Assembly (NCBI GenBank): GCA_017525605.1
Contig: JAFXSM010000002.1
Coordinates: forward strand, 1-64,000
Length of the DNA stretch: 64,000 nt
Direction: 5' to 3'
Source: Treponema sp.
GTDB taxonomy: Bacteria > Spirochaetota > Spirochaetia > Treponematales > Treponemataceae
The position numbers were made by a program, and so were the translations under genes. A model generated the notes under the pieces. It saw only the letters and a program-made list of their open reading frames with translations, did not search any database and had not been told where the DNA came from. Of this stretch, positions 7,819 to 15,526 are shown one piece after another. Position 1 is the first letter of the stretch. Each line of letters starts with the position of its first letter.

Positions 7819-9666
7819 CTACATATTCAGTTTGGTGAACTTCTCGAATGTCTTTCTTGCGTAGTCCCTGACAGGCTTAGGATATGCCGGCGAATACAGG
7901 TGCGTGAGGATTTCCTTCCCGTGCTTGTTGAGGGCAGGGCGACCCATGTACTTGCAGATGTCGAACGTCGCGTCGCAGATGTTTTTCAGGAGAGCCTCGT
8001 TCGAATTCAGGCCGGAATTGCGCATGACGATTTCGTATGAAGTGAGTATGTCTCCGTCCGGGTCGTAGGACTGCTTTCCTGACGAGTAGACGAGGGCTGT
8101 CAAGAGCTGCGGGTCTTTCTCGTTGCGGAGAAGGAACGTGAAGTCCTTTGTGAATTCCGCGCAGCCGATTTGGGCGGTCATCTTTATGAGACGCTGTGTG
8201 TACGATGGATTTTTGGCGAAGAAGCTTTGGCTCGGGTTTTTCGTGTAGAACGTCGCCTCGTAGCTTTTCAGCTCGGATTTTATTCCGCGCTGGTATTCAG
8301 CTTCGAGCGGGCCGTAATCGCCTTTTGCAAGGTGCCTTTCCGCTTCGTCAAGCTCGTCGTCGGTGAACATTCGGATTCCGAGTTCCCTGTCGAGCTCGGA
8401 CAGTTTCTGCTCTTTCACGGCATCGTCGAACGTGTCTAGGGTGAATTTCGGGGCATTTTCTTCTTCCTCATCCGAATCTGATTGCTCGATTTTTTCCGGT
8501 TCAAGTCGCGCTGGTTTTGGTGTCTGCATCGTGTGGTATGAGCGGAGAACCCAGTCGTTCATGCAGAGTATTAAATGCGAGCTTTCCGTGTAATAAAGAT
8601 AATTCCATCTGCTTTTGTCCGGGAGTTTCGCTGTCCAGTAAACGATTCCGTCTTCCGAAAATTCCATCGCCGTGTTTCCGTCTGCAATGAAGAATCCAGA
8701 TTTTGTCGAGCGTGCAAGCTGAAGCTCGCTTTTCGATATGCCTCCGACTGTGAACTGCGTGAGGAATTCGCCAGTCTCGGCTTTCAGGACGATTACGGTG
8801 GTTCTTCCGCCTGTCTGGAACATGAACGCTACGTCTTCCGTTGCGTCGGAGTAGCATATTGCGAATGCGCCGGACTCGATGTATGACTTTTGTATCCACG
8901 GGGATTCCGCGGAACCTTTCGAGATGCTTACCAAGCCGATAGAGCCGTTTGCGAGCGCGACGAGTATTCCTTTGTCGCAGGTGACGGCAAGGACTACTTC
9001 GTCGGAGAAAATCAGCTCTTCCATTGCTTCTCCGAATCGGGAGTAGCGTTTGCAGATGCTTTTTCCGTTCTCCTTGGCTTCGAGGAAAACTGCGACGCTT
9101 CCGTCATTGAAAACGCAGGTCGGCAATTCCGCGATTCTCGGTGTGTCAATCTGCCATTTCCTGATTCCGTTTATTCCGAAGCACGAGAGATTTCTTTCTC
9201 CGTGTACGAAGATTCTGCCGTCGTTCGCTATGACAGGATTCTCCGTTATTCTGAATGAATTTTCCGCCGTCCAAAGGCTCAGTCCCGATTGGTTTACGAG
9301 CGTGATTTTTTTGTCGTTCGTCACTACATAGATGAAATCTTCGTGTACCGTGAAATATTTCGACGGTCTTCCGCTGACTCCCTTCTTCCAGATTACATTT
9401 CCGCCAGAGGTGCACGCGCTGAGCATTCTTCCGTCCGACAAAACTGCGATTCCGTATGAGGTTTCCGTTGCCGGTGCGACTGCGTTTCCTCCGATTACGG
9501 ACTGCCAGTCCGGTTTTTCCCGCGAAAGGTCGAGTTCCCTCGTCTGTCCGTGGATGCCCTGTTGCGCCGCCGCGTTTTGCAATTGCGCCATAGAAAAAAC
9601 TGTCGCCGCGATGAATAAAACGCGGCTGACTTTTTTAAATTGGATTTTCTTAAATTTAATGTGCAT
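7819..9666 (-). CDS. Secreted PQQ-like beta-propeller protein
   Basis: A 615-residue exported protein. Residues 1-34 form a signal peptide (basic N-terminus, hydrophobic core, cleavage after ...NAAA). About residues 45-370 hold repeated blades with W-x-x patterns (VIWKKGVSG, SLWTAENSF, RKWQIDTP, VYWTAKLPD) of the PQQ-like propeller type, giving a binding or scaffold surface. After a Glu/Ser-rich linker (about 385-410) comes an alpha-helical domain with no family I recognise. It is co-transcribed with rlmD, 3 nt behind it, with an SD 8 nt before the ATG. Likely a periplasmic or surface scaffold; a substrate cannot be named. Confidence 0.7.
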   Translation of the reverse strand: MHIKFKKIQFKKVSRVLFIAATVFSMAQLQNAAAQQGIHGQTRELDLSREKPDWQSVIGGNAVAPATETSYGIAVLSDGRMLSACTSGGNVIWKKGVSGRPSKYFTVHEDFIYVVTNDKKITLVNQSGLSLWTAENSFRITENPVIANDGRIFVHGERNLSCFGINGIRKWQIDTPRIAELPTCVFNDGSVAVFLEAKENGKSICKRYSRFGEAMEELIFSDEVVLAVTCDKGILVALANGSIGLVSISKGSAESPWIQKSYIESGAFAICYSDATEDVAFMFQTGGRTTVIVLKAETGEFLTQFTVGGISKSELQLARSTKSGFFIADGNTAMEFSEDGIVYWTAKLPDKSRWNYLYYTESSHLILCMNDWVLRSYHTMQTPKPARLEPEKIEQSDSDEEEENAPKFTLDTFDDAVKEQKLSELDRELGIRMFTDDELDEAERHLAKGDYGPLEAEYQRGIKSELKSYEATFYTKNPSQSFFAKNPSYTQRLIKMTAQIGCAEFTKDFTFLLRNEKDPQLLTALVYSSGKQSYDPDGDILTSYEIVMRNSGLNSNEALLKNICDATFDICKYMGRPALNKHGKEILTHLYSPAYPKPVRDYARKTFEKFTKLNM

Positions 9667-9669
9667 GTC

Positions 9670-10920
9670 CTAATCTCCGAGATATCCGAAAAATGCAAGG
9701 CTTTCGGTGTGAGCTGTCTGAGGGTAGAAATCCAGAAGGTAGAGCTTTTCCAGCGTGTATCCGGCTTTCACGAGCATTGCCGCGTCCCTTGCGTGAGTGC
9801 TTGCGTTGCATGACACGCTTCGTATCTGTCCGATTTTCGTGTCGCAGAGCCATTTGCAAACTGCTTTTTCCATTCCCTGTCTCGGCGGGTCGATTATGAC
9901 GGCGTCGAATTGTCCGTTGCGCTTCATGAACGCATCCGCATTTGTCTCGACCCATTTTTCGCCCGACTGACCGTAGCTTTCATGCGTTGTCCCGACAAGA
10001 TTCGTCTCAGCAAAGACGAGCGCGTCCCTGTTGTGCTCGACAAGCGTAGTCTTTTTGAAAAAGTCCGAGAGGAATAGCGAGAAAGTTCCGCAGCCTGAGT
10101 ACATATCGAGCATGTTTGTGCCGCCGATGTTCATCCTCATTTTTTCAATCGTCTTTTCTAGGACTTCAAGGTTCGACTGGAAAAATCCCTGGACGTCGAA
10201 ATCGATTTTTTTGTCTTTCAGGATGACGGAGCATTTGTTTTCACCTGCAAGCATCGAGCCTTTGAAATGCACGTTCTTCTTTGCCTTGACCTTCGACTTT
10301 CTTCTTTCGCCCGCGCCTGTTATTTTGATTGACATGTCGTTTTTCGCTCTTTCGTTCGCGATTAGAAGATGGTTGTCGTTCTGCACCCTCGCGTCTCCGA
10401 AAACGTGCACGCGTCCGTTCGGGCGTTCTTCTTGCGGAGTTTCTTTCAGGTACCTGTTTATTTCGGCAGTCGCCACAGGGCATTCGTCCAGAGTGACAAT
10501 CTTGTTCGAGCTTTTTTCGCTGAATCCGCCGTCCGTAAGCTGGATTCTTGCCCTGTAACCTTTTTCCGTTCCTCCTATGACTTCAATCTCCGGACAATCG
10601 ATTCCCTCCCGCGTGAATGCGTCTCTCAGAATCTGCTTGCGGAGTTCGACCTGCATTTCGGTGTCGATATGCTGCATGTTGCATCCGCCGCATATTCCGT
10701 AAAGTTTGCAGAAAGGCTCGACTCTGTGATTTGATTTTTCTATTATCTTCGTGATTTTCGCGTTGTCATAATCCCTGAAGCTTTTTGTGATTTCAGCTTC
10801 GTATGTTTCGCCTGGAATCGCATAAGGGATAAAGACAGTTTTCCCGTTCGCGCGTCCCATGCAGTCTCCGCCGGCAACCATCTTTTCGGCTTTTATGACG
10901 ATCTTGTCTCCTACGTTCAT
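9670..10920 (-). CDS. rlmD: 23S rRNA (uracil-5-)-methyltransferase RlmD-like
   Basis: SAM-dependent RNA m5U methyltransferase of 416 residues. It has an N-terminal TRAM domain (1-58), cluster-binding cysteines (CKLYGICGGCNMQH, about 72-84), the SAM motif LDMYSGCGTFSLFLS (about 274-288), DPPRQGM (about 342-348) and the catalytic-Cys region SVSCNASTHARD (about 369-380), where the usual Pro after SCN is Ala. RumA/RlmD and related TrmA/RlmCD enzymes share this layout, so the exact target uridine is not certain. The start has GGAG at 6 nt. It is upstream of and close to the propeller gene. Confidence 0.85.
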   Translation of the reverse strand: MNVGDKIVIKAEKMVAGGDCMGRANGKTVFIPYAIPGETYEAEITKSFRDYDNAKITKIIEKSNHRVEPFCKLYGICGGCNMQHIDTEMQVELRKQILRDAFTREGIDCPEIEVIGGTEKGYRARIQLTDGGFSEKSSNKIVTLDECPVATAEINRYLKETPQEERPNGRVHVFGDARVQNDNHLLIANERAKNDMSIKITGAGERRKSKVKAKKNVHFKGSMLAGENKCSVILKDKKIDFDVQGFFQSNLEVLEKTIEKMRMNIGGTNMLDMYSGCGTFSLFLSDFFKKTTLVEHNRDALVFAETNLVGTTHESYGQSGEKWVETNADAFMKRNGQFDAVIIDPPRQGMEKAVCKWLCDTKIGQIRSVSCNASTHARDAAMLVKAGYTLEKLYLLDFYPQTAHTESLAFFGYLGD

Positions 10921-10980
10921 TTATGTCTCCAAATTTTGTTGTTTATATTTTTAGAAGATTATCGGAAAATCTCGTTTTTT

Positions 10981-11160
10981 TGTAGGAATCGGCGGCGGCG
11001 TTTTTTGGGGAATAAGGCAGGCCGAGTAGGGCTGCCGGGGAGGTGGCGGGCGGCGGGCGGAACTTTCTGAAAAGCTTTCGAATCAAGGATTGAATGAAGA
11101 AAAAATGTGAAAAATGAGCTATAAAAATGTCAATATTCCGCGAAGCGGAAAAAAAATTTT
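10981..11160. other. Non-coding, locally very GC-rich intergenic block with hairpins
   Basis: No supported gene between rlmD and tcdA. Positions about 10990-11062 are extremely G-rich on the plus strand (GGCGGCGGCG, then GGCGGGCGGCGGGCGG), unlike the AT-rich spacers elsewhere. It contains GGCAG-N11-CTGCC and, at about 11137-11151, TTCCGC-GAA-GCGGAA. All frames carry stops. It could be a dispersed repeat or a structured RNA; neither can be shown from one copy. Confidence 0.4.
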
Positions 11161-11209
11161 TAAAATTTGGACAAATGTATAGTATTTGTTTGTATCAATC
11201 GGCTGTTGA

Positions 11210-11938
11210 ATGGTCGATAGGAGTTGTATAGTGTTTCAGCAGTTTTTGAGAACGCAGATTATTTTTGGCGAAGAAAATATGAAAAAACTTTCGGATTCGC
11301 GTGTCATCGTGTTCGGAATTGGCGGTGTAGGAGGGCATGTTGTCGAAGCTCTTGTCAGAAGCGGAATCGGTGCGATTGACATTGTCGATAACGACAAAGT
11401 TTCTCTCACAAACGTAAACAGGCAGATTTACGCATTGCTTTCTACTGTTGGAAGATACAAAGTCGATGTTGCGGAAGAAAGAATCCGTGACATCAATCCT
11501 GAGTGCAAGGTCACGAAATACACGACGTTTTTCATGCCCGAGACTTCCGGTTCGTTCGATTTCAGCCAGTACGACTACGCAGTCGACTGCATCGACACTG
11601 TGACAGGCAAAATCGAGATAATCGTCCGTGCGAACCATTGCGGAATTCCCGTGATAAGCTCGATGGGGGCGGGGAACAAAATCGACCCGACGAAATTTGT
11701 TGTCAGCGACATTTACAAAACGTCTGTCTGTCCGCTTGCCCGTGTCATGCGCTGTGAATTGAAGAAAAGGAATATCGAACGTTTGAAGTGCGTTTATTCA
11801 ACCGAGCCTGCGATTCCGCCAAAAATCATCATCAGCGAAGGCGGCAAGAAACAGGTTCCGGGAAGCAATTCGTTTGTTCCGTCAGTTGCAGGACTGATTA
11901 TTGCCAGCGAAGTCATAAAAGATTTGACCTGCTGTTGA
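11210..11938 (+). CDS. tcdA: tRNA threonylcarbamoyladenosine dehydratase (ThiF/E1-like)
   Basis: A 242-residue E1-like enzyme that would convert t6A37 in tRNA to the cyclic form. The nucleotide-binding GIGGVGGHVVEALVRSGIG is at about residues 36-54, with the E1-type DNDKVSLTNVNRQ after it, and SSMGAGNKIDPTKF plus DIYKTSVCPLARVMR are TcdA hallmarks. ATG 11210 is kept because the upstream residues QQFLRTQIIFGEENM match the family N-terminus (RFSRTELLIG-type); an internal ATG at 11279 would cut them off. The SD is poor. It stands alone upstream of the rpsF operon, whose -35 box overlaps its stop codon. Confidence 0.88.
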   Translation: MVDRSCIVFQQFLRTQIIFGEENMKKLSDSRVIVFGIGGVGGHVVEALVRSGIGAIDIVDNDKVSLTNVNRQIYALLSTVGRYKVDVAEERIRDINPECKVTKYTTFFMPETSGSFDFSQYDYAVDCIDTVTGKIEIIVRANHCGIPVISSMGAGNKIDPTKFVVSDIYKTSVCPLARVMRCELKKRNIERLKCVYSTEPAIPPKIIISEGGKKQVPGSNSFVPSVAGLIIASEVIKDLTCC

Positions 11939-11964
11939 CTTTTTGTGCGCATTTTCGCTATTAT
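11935..11964 (+). promoter_or_regulatory. Promoter of the rpsF-ssb-rpsR-rplI operon
   Basis: TTGACT (11935-11940), 18-bp spacer, TATTAT (11959-11964). The -35 box overlaps the tcdA stop. Confidence 0.65.
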
Positions 11965-11979
11965 CACAGAACACCCCTT

Positions 11980-11999
11980 GAAGTTGCGTATGCGACTTC
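11980..11999 (+). promoter_or_regulatory. Leader hairpin upstream of rpsF
   Basis: GAAGTTGC-GTAT-GCGACTTC, an eight-pair stem 11 nt before the rpsF SD. S6:S18 leaders in many bacteria bind the S6-S18 dimer; this is in the right place but I cannot confirm the conserved motif. Confidence 0.35.
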
Positions 12000-12026
12000 C
12001 AAATGTCCATAAGGAGAACATACACG

Positions 12027-12314
12027 ATGAAAAAGTATGAACTCATGACTATCTATCCTACAGAGGATGAGAAGTTCAAAGCAGGAACGGATGCAGTTCG
12101 TTCAATTTTGGCACAGTTCGGTGCTACAATCGACGAGGAAAAACCATATGGTGATCGCGATTTGACTTATGAAGTCAAGAAGCAGACACGTGGTCGCTTC
12201 CTTCTTTTCAAAGTTTCAGTAAGCCCAGCTAAGATTTCTGAAATCAACGCACAGTTCAAATTGACAAAAGAATTGCTCAAGTCTCTCTTTGTCAAGATTG
12301 ATTCTAAGAACTAG
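12027..12314 (+). CDS. rpsF: 30S ribosomal protein S6
   Basis: A 95-residue S6 with the typical start MKKYELMTIYPT and the RNA/S18-contact segment YEVKKQTRGRFLLF. It partners S18 in the 30S platform. ATG 12027 has AAGGAGA 9 nt upstream; an earlier in-frame start is not supported. First gene of the conserved rpsF-ssb-rpsR-rplI block, with its own promoter and a leader hairpin. The tail after residue 90 is short, without the acidic extension seen in some S6 proteins. Confidence 0.97.
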   Translation: MKKYELMTIYPTEDEKFKAGTDAVRSILAQFGATIDEEKPYGDRDLTYEVKKQTRGRFLLFKVSVSPAKISEINAQFKLTKELLKSLFVKIDSKN

Positions 12315-12371
12315 AAAACAGTATCAGCTCAATCATCAGATTTTAAGGAACATTCTTAAGGAGTTTTTGCA

Positions 12372-12914
12372 ATGGATGTAAATACCGTCGTTATTGTTGG
12401 TCGTTTAGTTCGCGATTTGAATCCGAGTGATTCTCGCGAGTTCGCTTACACTCCGAATGGTCAGGCTCGTGCGAATATCAGCGTTGCTGTAAATACGAGA
12501 AGAAAAAATGGTGATCAGTGGGTTGATGAAGCTAATTATTTCAACGTTACGATTTGGGGAAAAACTGCAGAGAGTCTGAAACCGTACCTCACAAAAGGTA
12601 GGCAGATTGCAATCGAAGGTGCTCTCAAACAGGAGCGCTGGCAGGATAAAGAGACTGGAAAGACACGCGACAGAGTTTCTATCGTTGCTGATAATGTTCA
12701 GTTGCTTGGCGGTTCGTCAGGTTCAAGAATGGAGGGTGGCTATCAACAGTCATCAACAGGGGCTGCTCCTAATTACCAGCCGATGAACGCTGCACCACAG
12801 AATCAGCAGAATTTTGCTCCGCAGCAGTCTTACCAGAACGGCTATCAGCCGCAGCAGATGAATGGCGGCGACTATGGCGACATGAACAATTTCCCTGATG
12901 AAGTTCCGTTCTAA
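12372..12914 (+). CDS. ssb: Single-stranded DNA-binding protein
   Basis: A 180-residue SSB. The N-terminal OB fold (about 1-108) starts MDVNTVVIVGRLVRDL and contains the conserved YFNVTIWGKTAE and the basic GRQIAIEGALKQERWQD region. Residues 115-165 are a Gln/Asn/Gly/Tyr-rich flexible linker, and the acidic tip ends DEVPF, the docking site for replication and repair partners. It binds ssDNA as a tetramer. It lies between rpsF and rpsR, a classic arrangement, with SD AAGGAG before the ATG. Confidence 0.97.
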   Translation: MDVNTVVIVGRLVRDLNPSDSREFAYTPNGQARANISVAVNTRRKNGDQWVDEANYFNVTIWGKTAESLKPYLTKGRQIAIEGALKQERWQDKETGKTRDRVSIVADNVQLLGGSSGSRMEGGYQQSSTGAAPNYQPMNAAPQNQQNFAPQQSYQNGYQPQQMNGGDYGDMNNFPDEVPF

Positions 12915-12951
12915 TAGTTGTTAACAAAGAAAAAATTCACAGGAGACAAAT

Positions 12952-13278
12952 ATGTCAGACGAAGTTGTAACAAACGAAGTTGATCAGAAAGTAAATTCTG
13001 AAGTTGATACACAGGCTGTAGATGGTCGCGACGGCGAAGAGCGCGCTCCAAGAGGAAGAGGCAAGACTTTCTTCAGAAAGAAGGTTTGCCGTTTCTGCGC
13101 AAACAGATCTTTGGTAATTGATTACAAAGATTCAGACAACCTCAAGCGTTTCACAACAGAGCGCGGTAAGATTCTTCCACGCCGTATCACAGGCACTTGC
13201 GCTAAGCACCAGAGAGAAATCACTGTTGCTATCAAGCGCGCACGCAACATCTGCTTGTTGCCATTTGTTGCTGAGTAA
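12952..13278 (+). CDS. rpsR: 30S ribosomal protein S18
   Basis: A 108-residue S18. The core begins [16 protein letters not shown] and continues through the RNA-binding [22 protein letters not shown]. Two cysteines in CRFC, one in TGTC and the following His make this a zinc-type (C+) S18. The first 35 residues are an acidic, presumably disordered N-terminal extension that is longer than in Escherichia coli (75 residues total there). SD AGGAG lies 7 nt before the ATG. Partner of S6 from the same operon. Confidence 0.97.
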   Translation: MSDEVVTNEVDQKVNSEVDTQAVDGRDGEERAPRGRGKTFFRKKVCRFCANRSLVIDYKDSDNLKRFTTERGKILPRRITGTCAKHQREITVAIKRARNICLLPFVAE

Positions 13279-13363
13279 GCTTGAACCTGTTCGTTCAATT
13301 TTTTATGCACGGCGATCCAACTCCTGGTGACGCTGTGCATGTATTTTCAATAGGAGCTTGAAG

Positions 13364-13882
13364 ATGAAAGTTATTCTTAATGATGATGTAAAACACCTCG
13401 GCGAGAAAGGTGATGTAAAAAACGTAGCAAACGGCTATGCTCGCAACTATCTTTTCCCACGTTCTTTGGCAGTTGCTTATACAAAAGAGAACGTTGCTTA
13501 CTTCGAGTCTATCAAGGACGAGATTGCAGCACGCAAAGAGCAGAAGAGAAAGGATGCAGCTTCATTGAAGGACAAGCTTGAGGCTCTCAATGTTGAGCTT
13601 TCTGTTCCGGCTGGAGCAAACGGAAAATTGTATGGTGCTGTTACAGCTCAGACAATCGTTGACTTCTTGGCAAAGAACGGTTTCGAGATTGAGAAGAAGC
13701 GCATCGACATTCAGGGCGTTGCAATCAAGTCTGTCGGAAACTACAAAGCTACAGTTCACCTTTATGAGTCACAGTCAGCTGAACTCAAGATTGCAGTAAA
13801 AGCTCAGACTGATGATGCTGCAAAGGCTGCTGCTGTTGAGGAAACTGCTGCTGAAGAAGTTGCAGAGCCAAAAGCAGAGTAA
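13364..13882 (+). CDS. rplI: 50S ribosomal protein L9
   Basis: A 172-residue L9. The N-terminal domain (1-50: MKVILNDDVKHLGEKGD, then GYARNYLFPRSLAV) is followed by the long connecting helix rich in Lys/Glu and the C-terminal RNA-binding domain (about 78-148, with GKLYGAVTAQTIVDFL). An Ala/Glu-rich tail of about 20 residues follows. ATG 13364 is preferred over TTG 13358 because AGGAG lies 7 nt before it. Last gene before the hairpin terminator; dnaB follows. Confidence 0.96.
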   Translation: MKVILNDDVKHLGEKGDVKNVANGYARNYLFPRSLAVAYTKENVAYFESIKDEIAARKEQKRKDAASLKDKLEALNVELSVPAGANGKLYGAVTAQTIVDFLAKNGFEIEKKRIDIQGVAIKSVGNYKATVHLYESQSAELKIAVKAQTDDAAKAAAVEETAAEEVAEPKAE

Positions 13883-13917
13883 GTTTTTTGAAGCAAAATC
13901 ATAGTTTTTGATTTTAC

Positions 13918-13955
13918 AAGGGTCATTGGTTATTTCTGATGACCCTTATTTTTTT
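13918..13955 (+). terminator. Terminator/attenuator between rplI and dnaB
   Basis: AAGGGTCAT - 12-nt loop - ATGACCCTT followed by ATTTTTTTT. It lies 29 nt before the dnaB start, so dnaB is probably served by read-through or a weak own promoter. Confidence 0.8.
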
Positions 13956-13983
13956 CGTCCGTCTTAAATTTAAGGAGAGTCAA

Positions 13984-15432
13984 ATGGAAAACAACAAACT
14001 CAAAGATTCTGTTCCGCCGCACAATATCGAAGCGGAAAAGGCAACGCTCGGCGCAATGCTCTTGGATTGGGATTCTGTAGGCTCTGTGCTTATGATGCTC
14101 CATTCGACAGATTTTTACACGCAGCAGAATCAGATTGTGTTTGAAGGTCTGTCGGCTCTCTCTTATCAAGGCGTGAGGGGCGACACTCTGACTCTGCTCG
14201 GAGAACTTACCCGAAGCGGAAAACTTGAGCAGGCGGGTGGGGCAGCGTACATTTCCTCGCTGACAAATGTCGTTCCGACGAGTGCGAATATCGAATATTA
14301 TGCCCAAATCGTAAAAGATTTGGCGACGCGACGGAATCTCATAAAAATTTCGTCGGAAGTAAAGGCTGACGCTTTTGATGAATCTCGCGACAGCCGGCTC
14401 ATACTCGACGAGGCGGAGAAAAAGATTTTTGCTTTGTCGGACATGGATCAGTCAACTCCGATTCACACGATGCTTGATATCGTTCCGCGTTCGCTTGAAA
14501 GCATCCAGCAGCATTACGAAAACAACCAGTCGTTCACTGGTATTCCGAGCGGATTCGCAAAACTCGACAGCATGACGAGCGGTTTTCAGAATTCGGAATT
14601 CATCGTTGTTGGAGCGCGTCCTTCAATGGGAAAAACTGCGCTTGCACTGAACATGATGGAGCACATCGCTCTTGAACTGAAAATTCCGTGCGGATTCTTC
14701 TCCCTTGAAATGTCGTATGAGCAAATCGGACAGCGTATTCTCTCGCAGGTCGGACACGTTCCGGGAACAAAACTGAGGGACGGAACGATGAAACTCGACG
14801 AGCTTCAGAAACTGCAGGTCGCTGCTGCACGTTGTTATGACGCGCCATTGTACATAATCGACACTCCGAACATGAAACTCATCGAGCTAAGGGCGATGGC
14901 GCGACGACTGAAGCAGAAGAATGACGTGAAAATCATCTTCATCGACTATATCGGTCTTATTTCAACTGAAAACACGCAGACTGCAGTTTACGAGCAGGTT
15001 TCCGAAATTTCAAAATCGCTGAAATCACTTGCGCGAGAGCTGAATATTCCTGTCGTTGCGCTCTGTCAGGTTTCGCGCGATGCGGAAGGAAACGAGCCGA
15101 CACTTTCTCAGTTGCGCGGTTCAGGCTCAATCGAGCAGGATGCAGATGTCGTTATGTTCATCCATCGTGAAAGAAAAAAGCAGGAAGACGGCGAGATGCA
15201 GCCTGTTCAGGACGCAAAGCTCATTGTCGCGAAACAGCGAAACGGTCCGATTGGCGACGTTCCGCTGTTGTTCCTTTCGGCATTCACGAGATTCGAGAAC
15301 AAGACAATGGAAGGCGAACGCGCTCCTGCGGCTTCAAGGAAATCGTCCGCGGCTTCGTTTGCGCCTGCTCAGAACGGTGCGGATTCTGCCGAGTCGCTTG
15401 ATATGGCACCTGCTTCTGTCCCTGTTGTCTGA
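13984..15432 (+). CDS. dnaB: Replicative DNA helicase DnaB
   Basis: Hexameric replicative helicase of 482 residues. The N-terminal domain starts VPPHNIEAEKATLGAMLLD; the RecA-like motor carries Walker A GARPSMGKTALALN (about 214-227), Walker B KIIFIDYIGLI, the LCQVSRDAEG-type motif and the SGSIEQDADVVMFIHRE segment. ATG 13984 has AAGGAG 6 nt upstream. The C-terminus has a roughly 40-residue Ala/Ser-rich tail. No intein is present. Clustering with rplI is widely conserved. Confidence 0.96.
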   Translation: MENNKLKDSVPPHNIEAEKATLGAMLLDWDSVGSVLMMLHSTDFYTQQNQIVFEGLSALSYQGVRGDTLTLLGELTRSGKLEQAGGAAYISSLTNVVPTSANIEYYAQIVKDLATRRNLIKISSEVKADAFDESRDSRLILDEAEKKIFALSDMDQSTPIHTMLDIVPRSLESIQQHYENNQSFTGIPSGFAKLDSMTSGFQNSEFIVVGARPSMGKTALALNMMEHIALELKIPCGFFSLEMSYEQIGQRILSQVGHVPGTKLRDGTMKLDELQKLQVAAARCYDAPLYIIDTPNMKLIELRAMARRLKQKNDVKIIFIDYIGLISTENTQTAVYEQVSEISKSLKSLARELNIPVVALCQVSRDAEGNEPTLSQLRGSGSIEQDADVVMFIHRERKKQEDGEMQPVQDAKLIVAKQRNGPIGDVPLLFLSAFTRFENKTMEGERAPAASRKSSAASFAPAQNGADSAESLDMAPASVPVV

Positions 15433-15526
15433 TAATCTTTTTTTATTTTTCGCATTTCTGAAGATTCTATGATACAATCGTCTCTAAAAATATCTTGCAT
15501 TTTGTTGATTTTTTAAGGATGAATAG

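Noticed and set aside
7612..8040. 142-codon ORF over tRNA-Glu copy 1 (and the similar one at 45986-46189)
   Set aside because: Their shared peptide is simply the translation of the identical tRNA gene.
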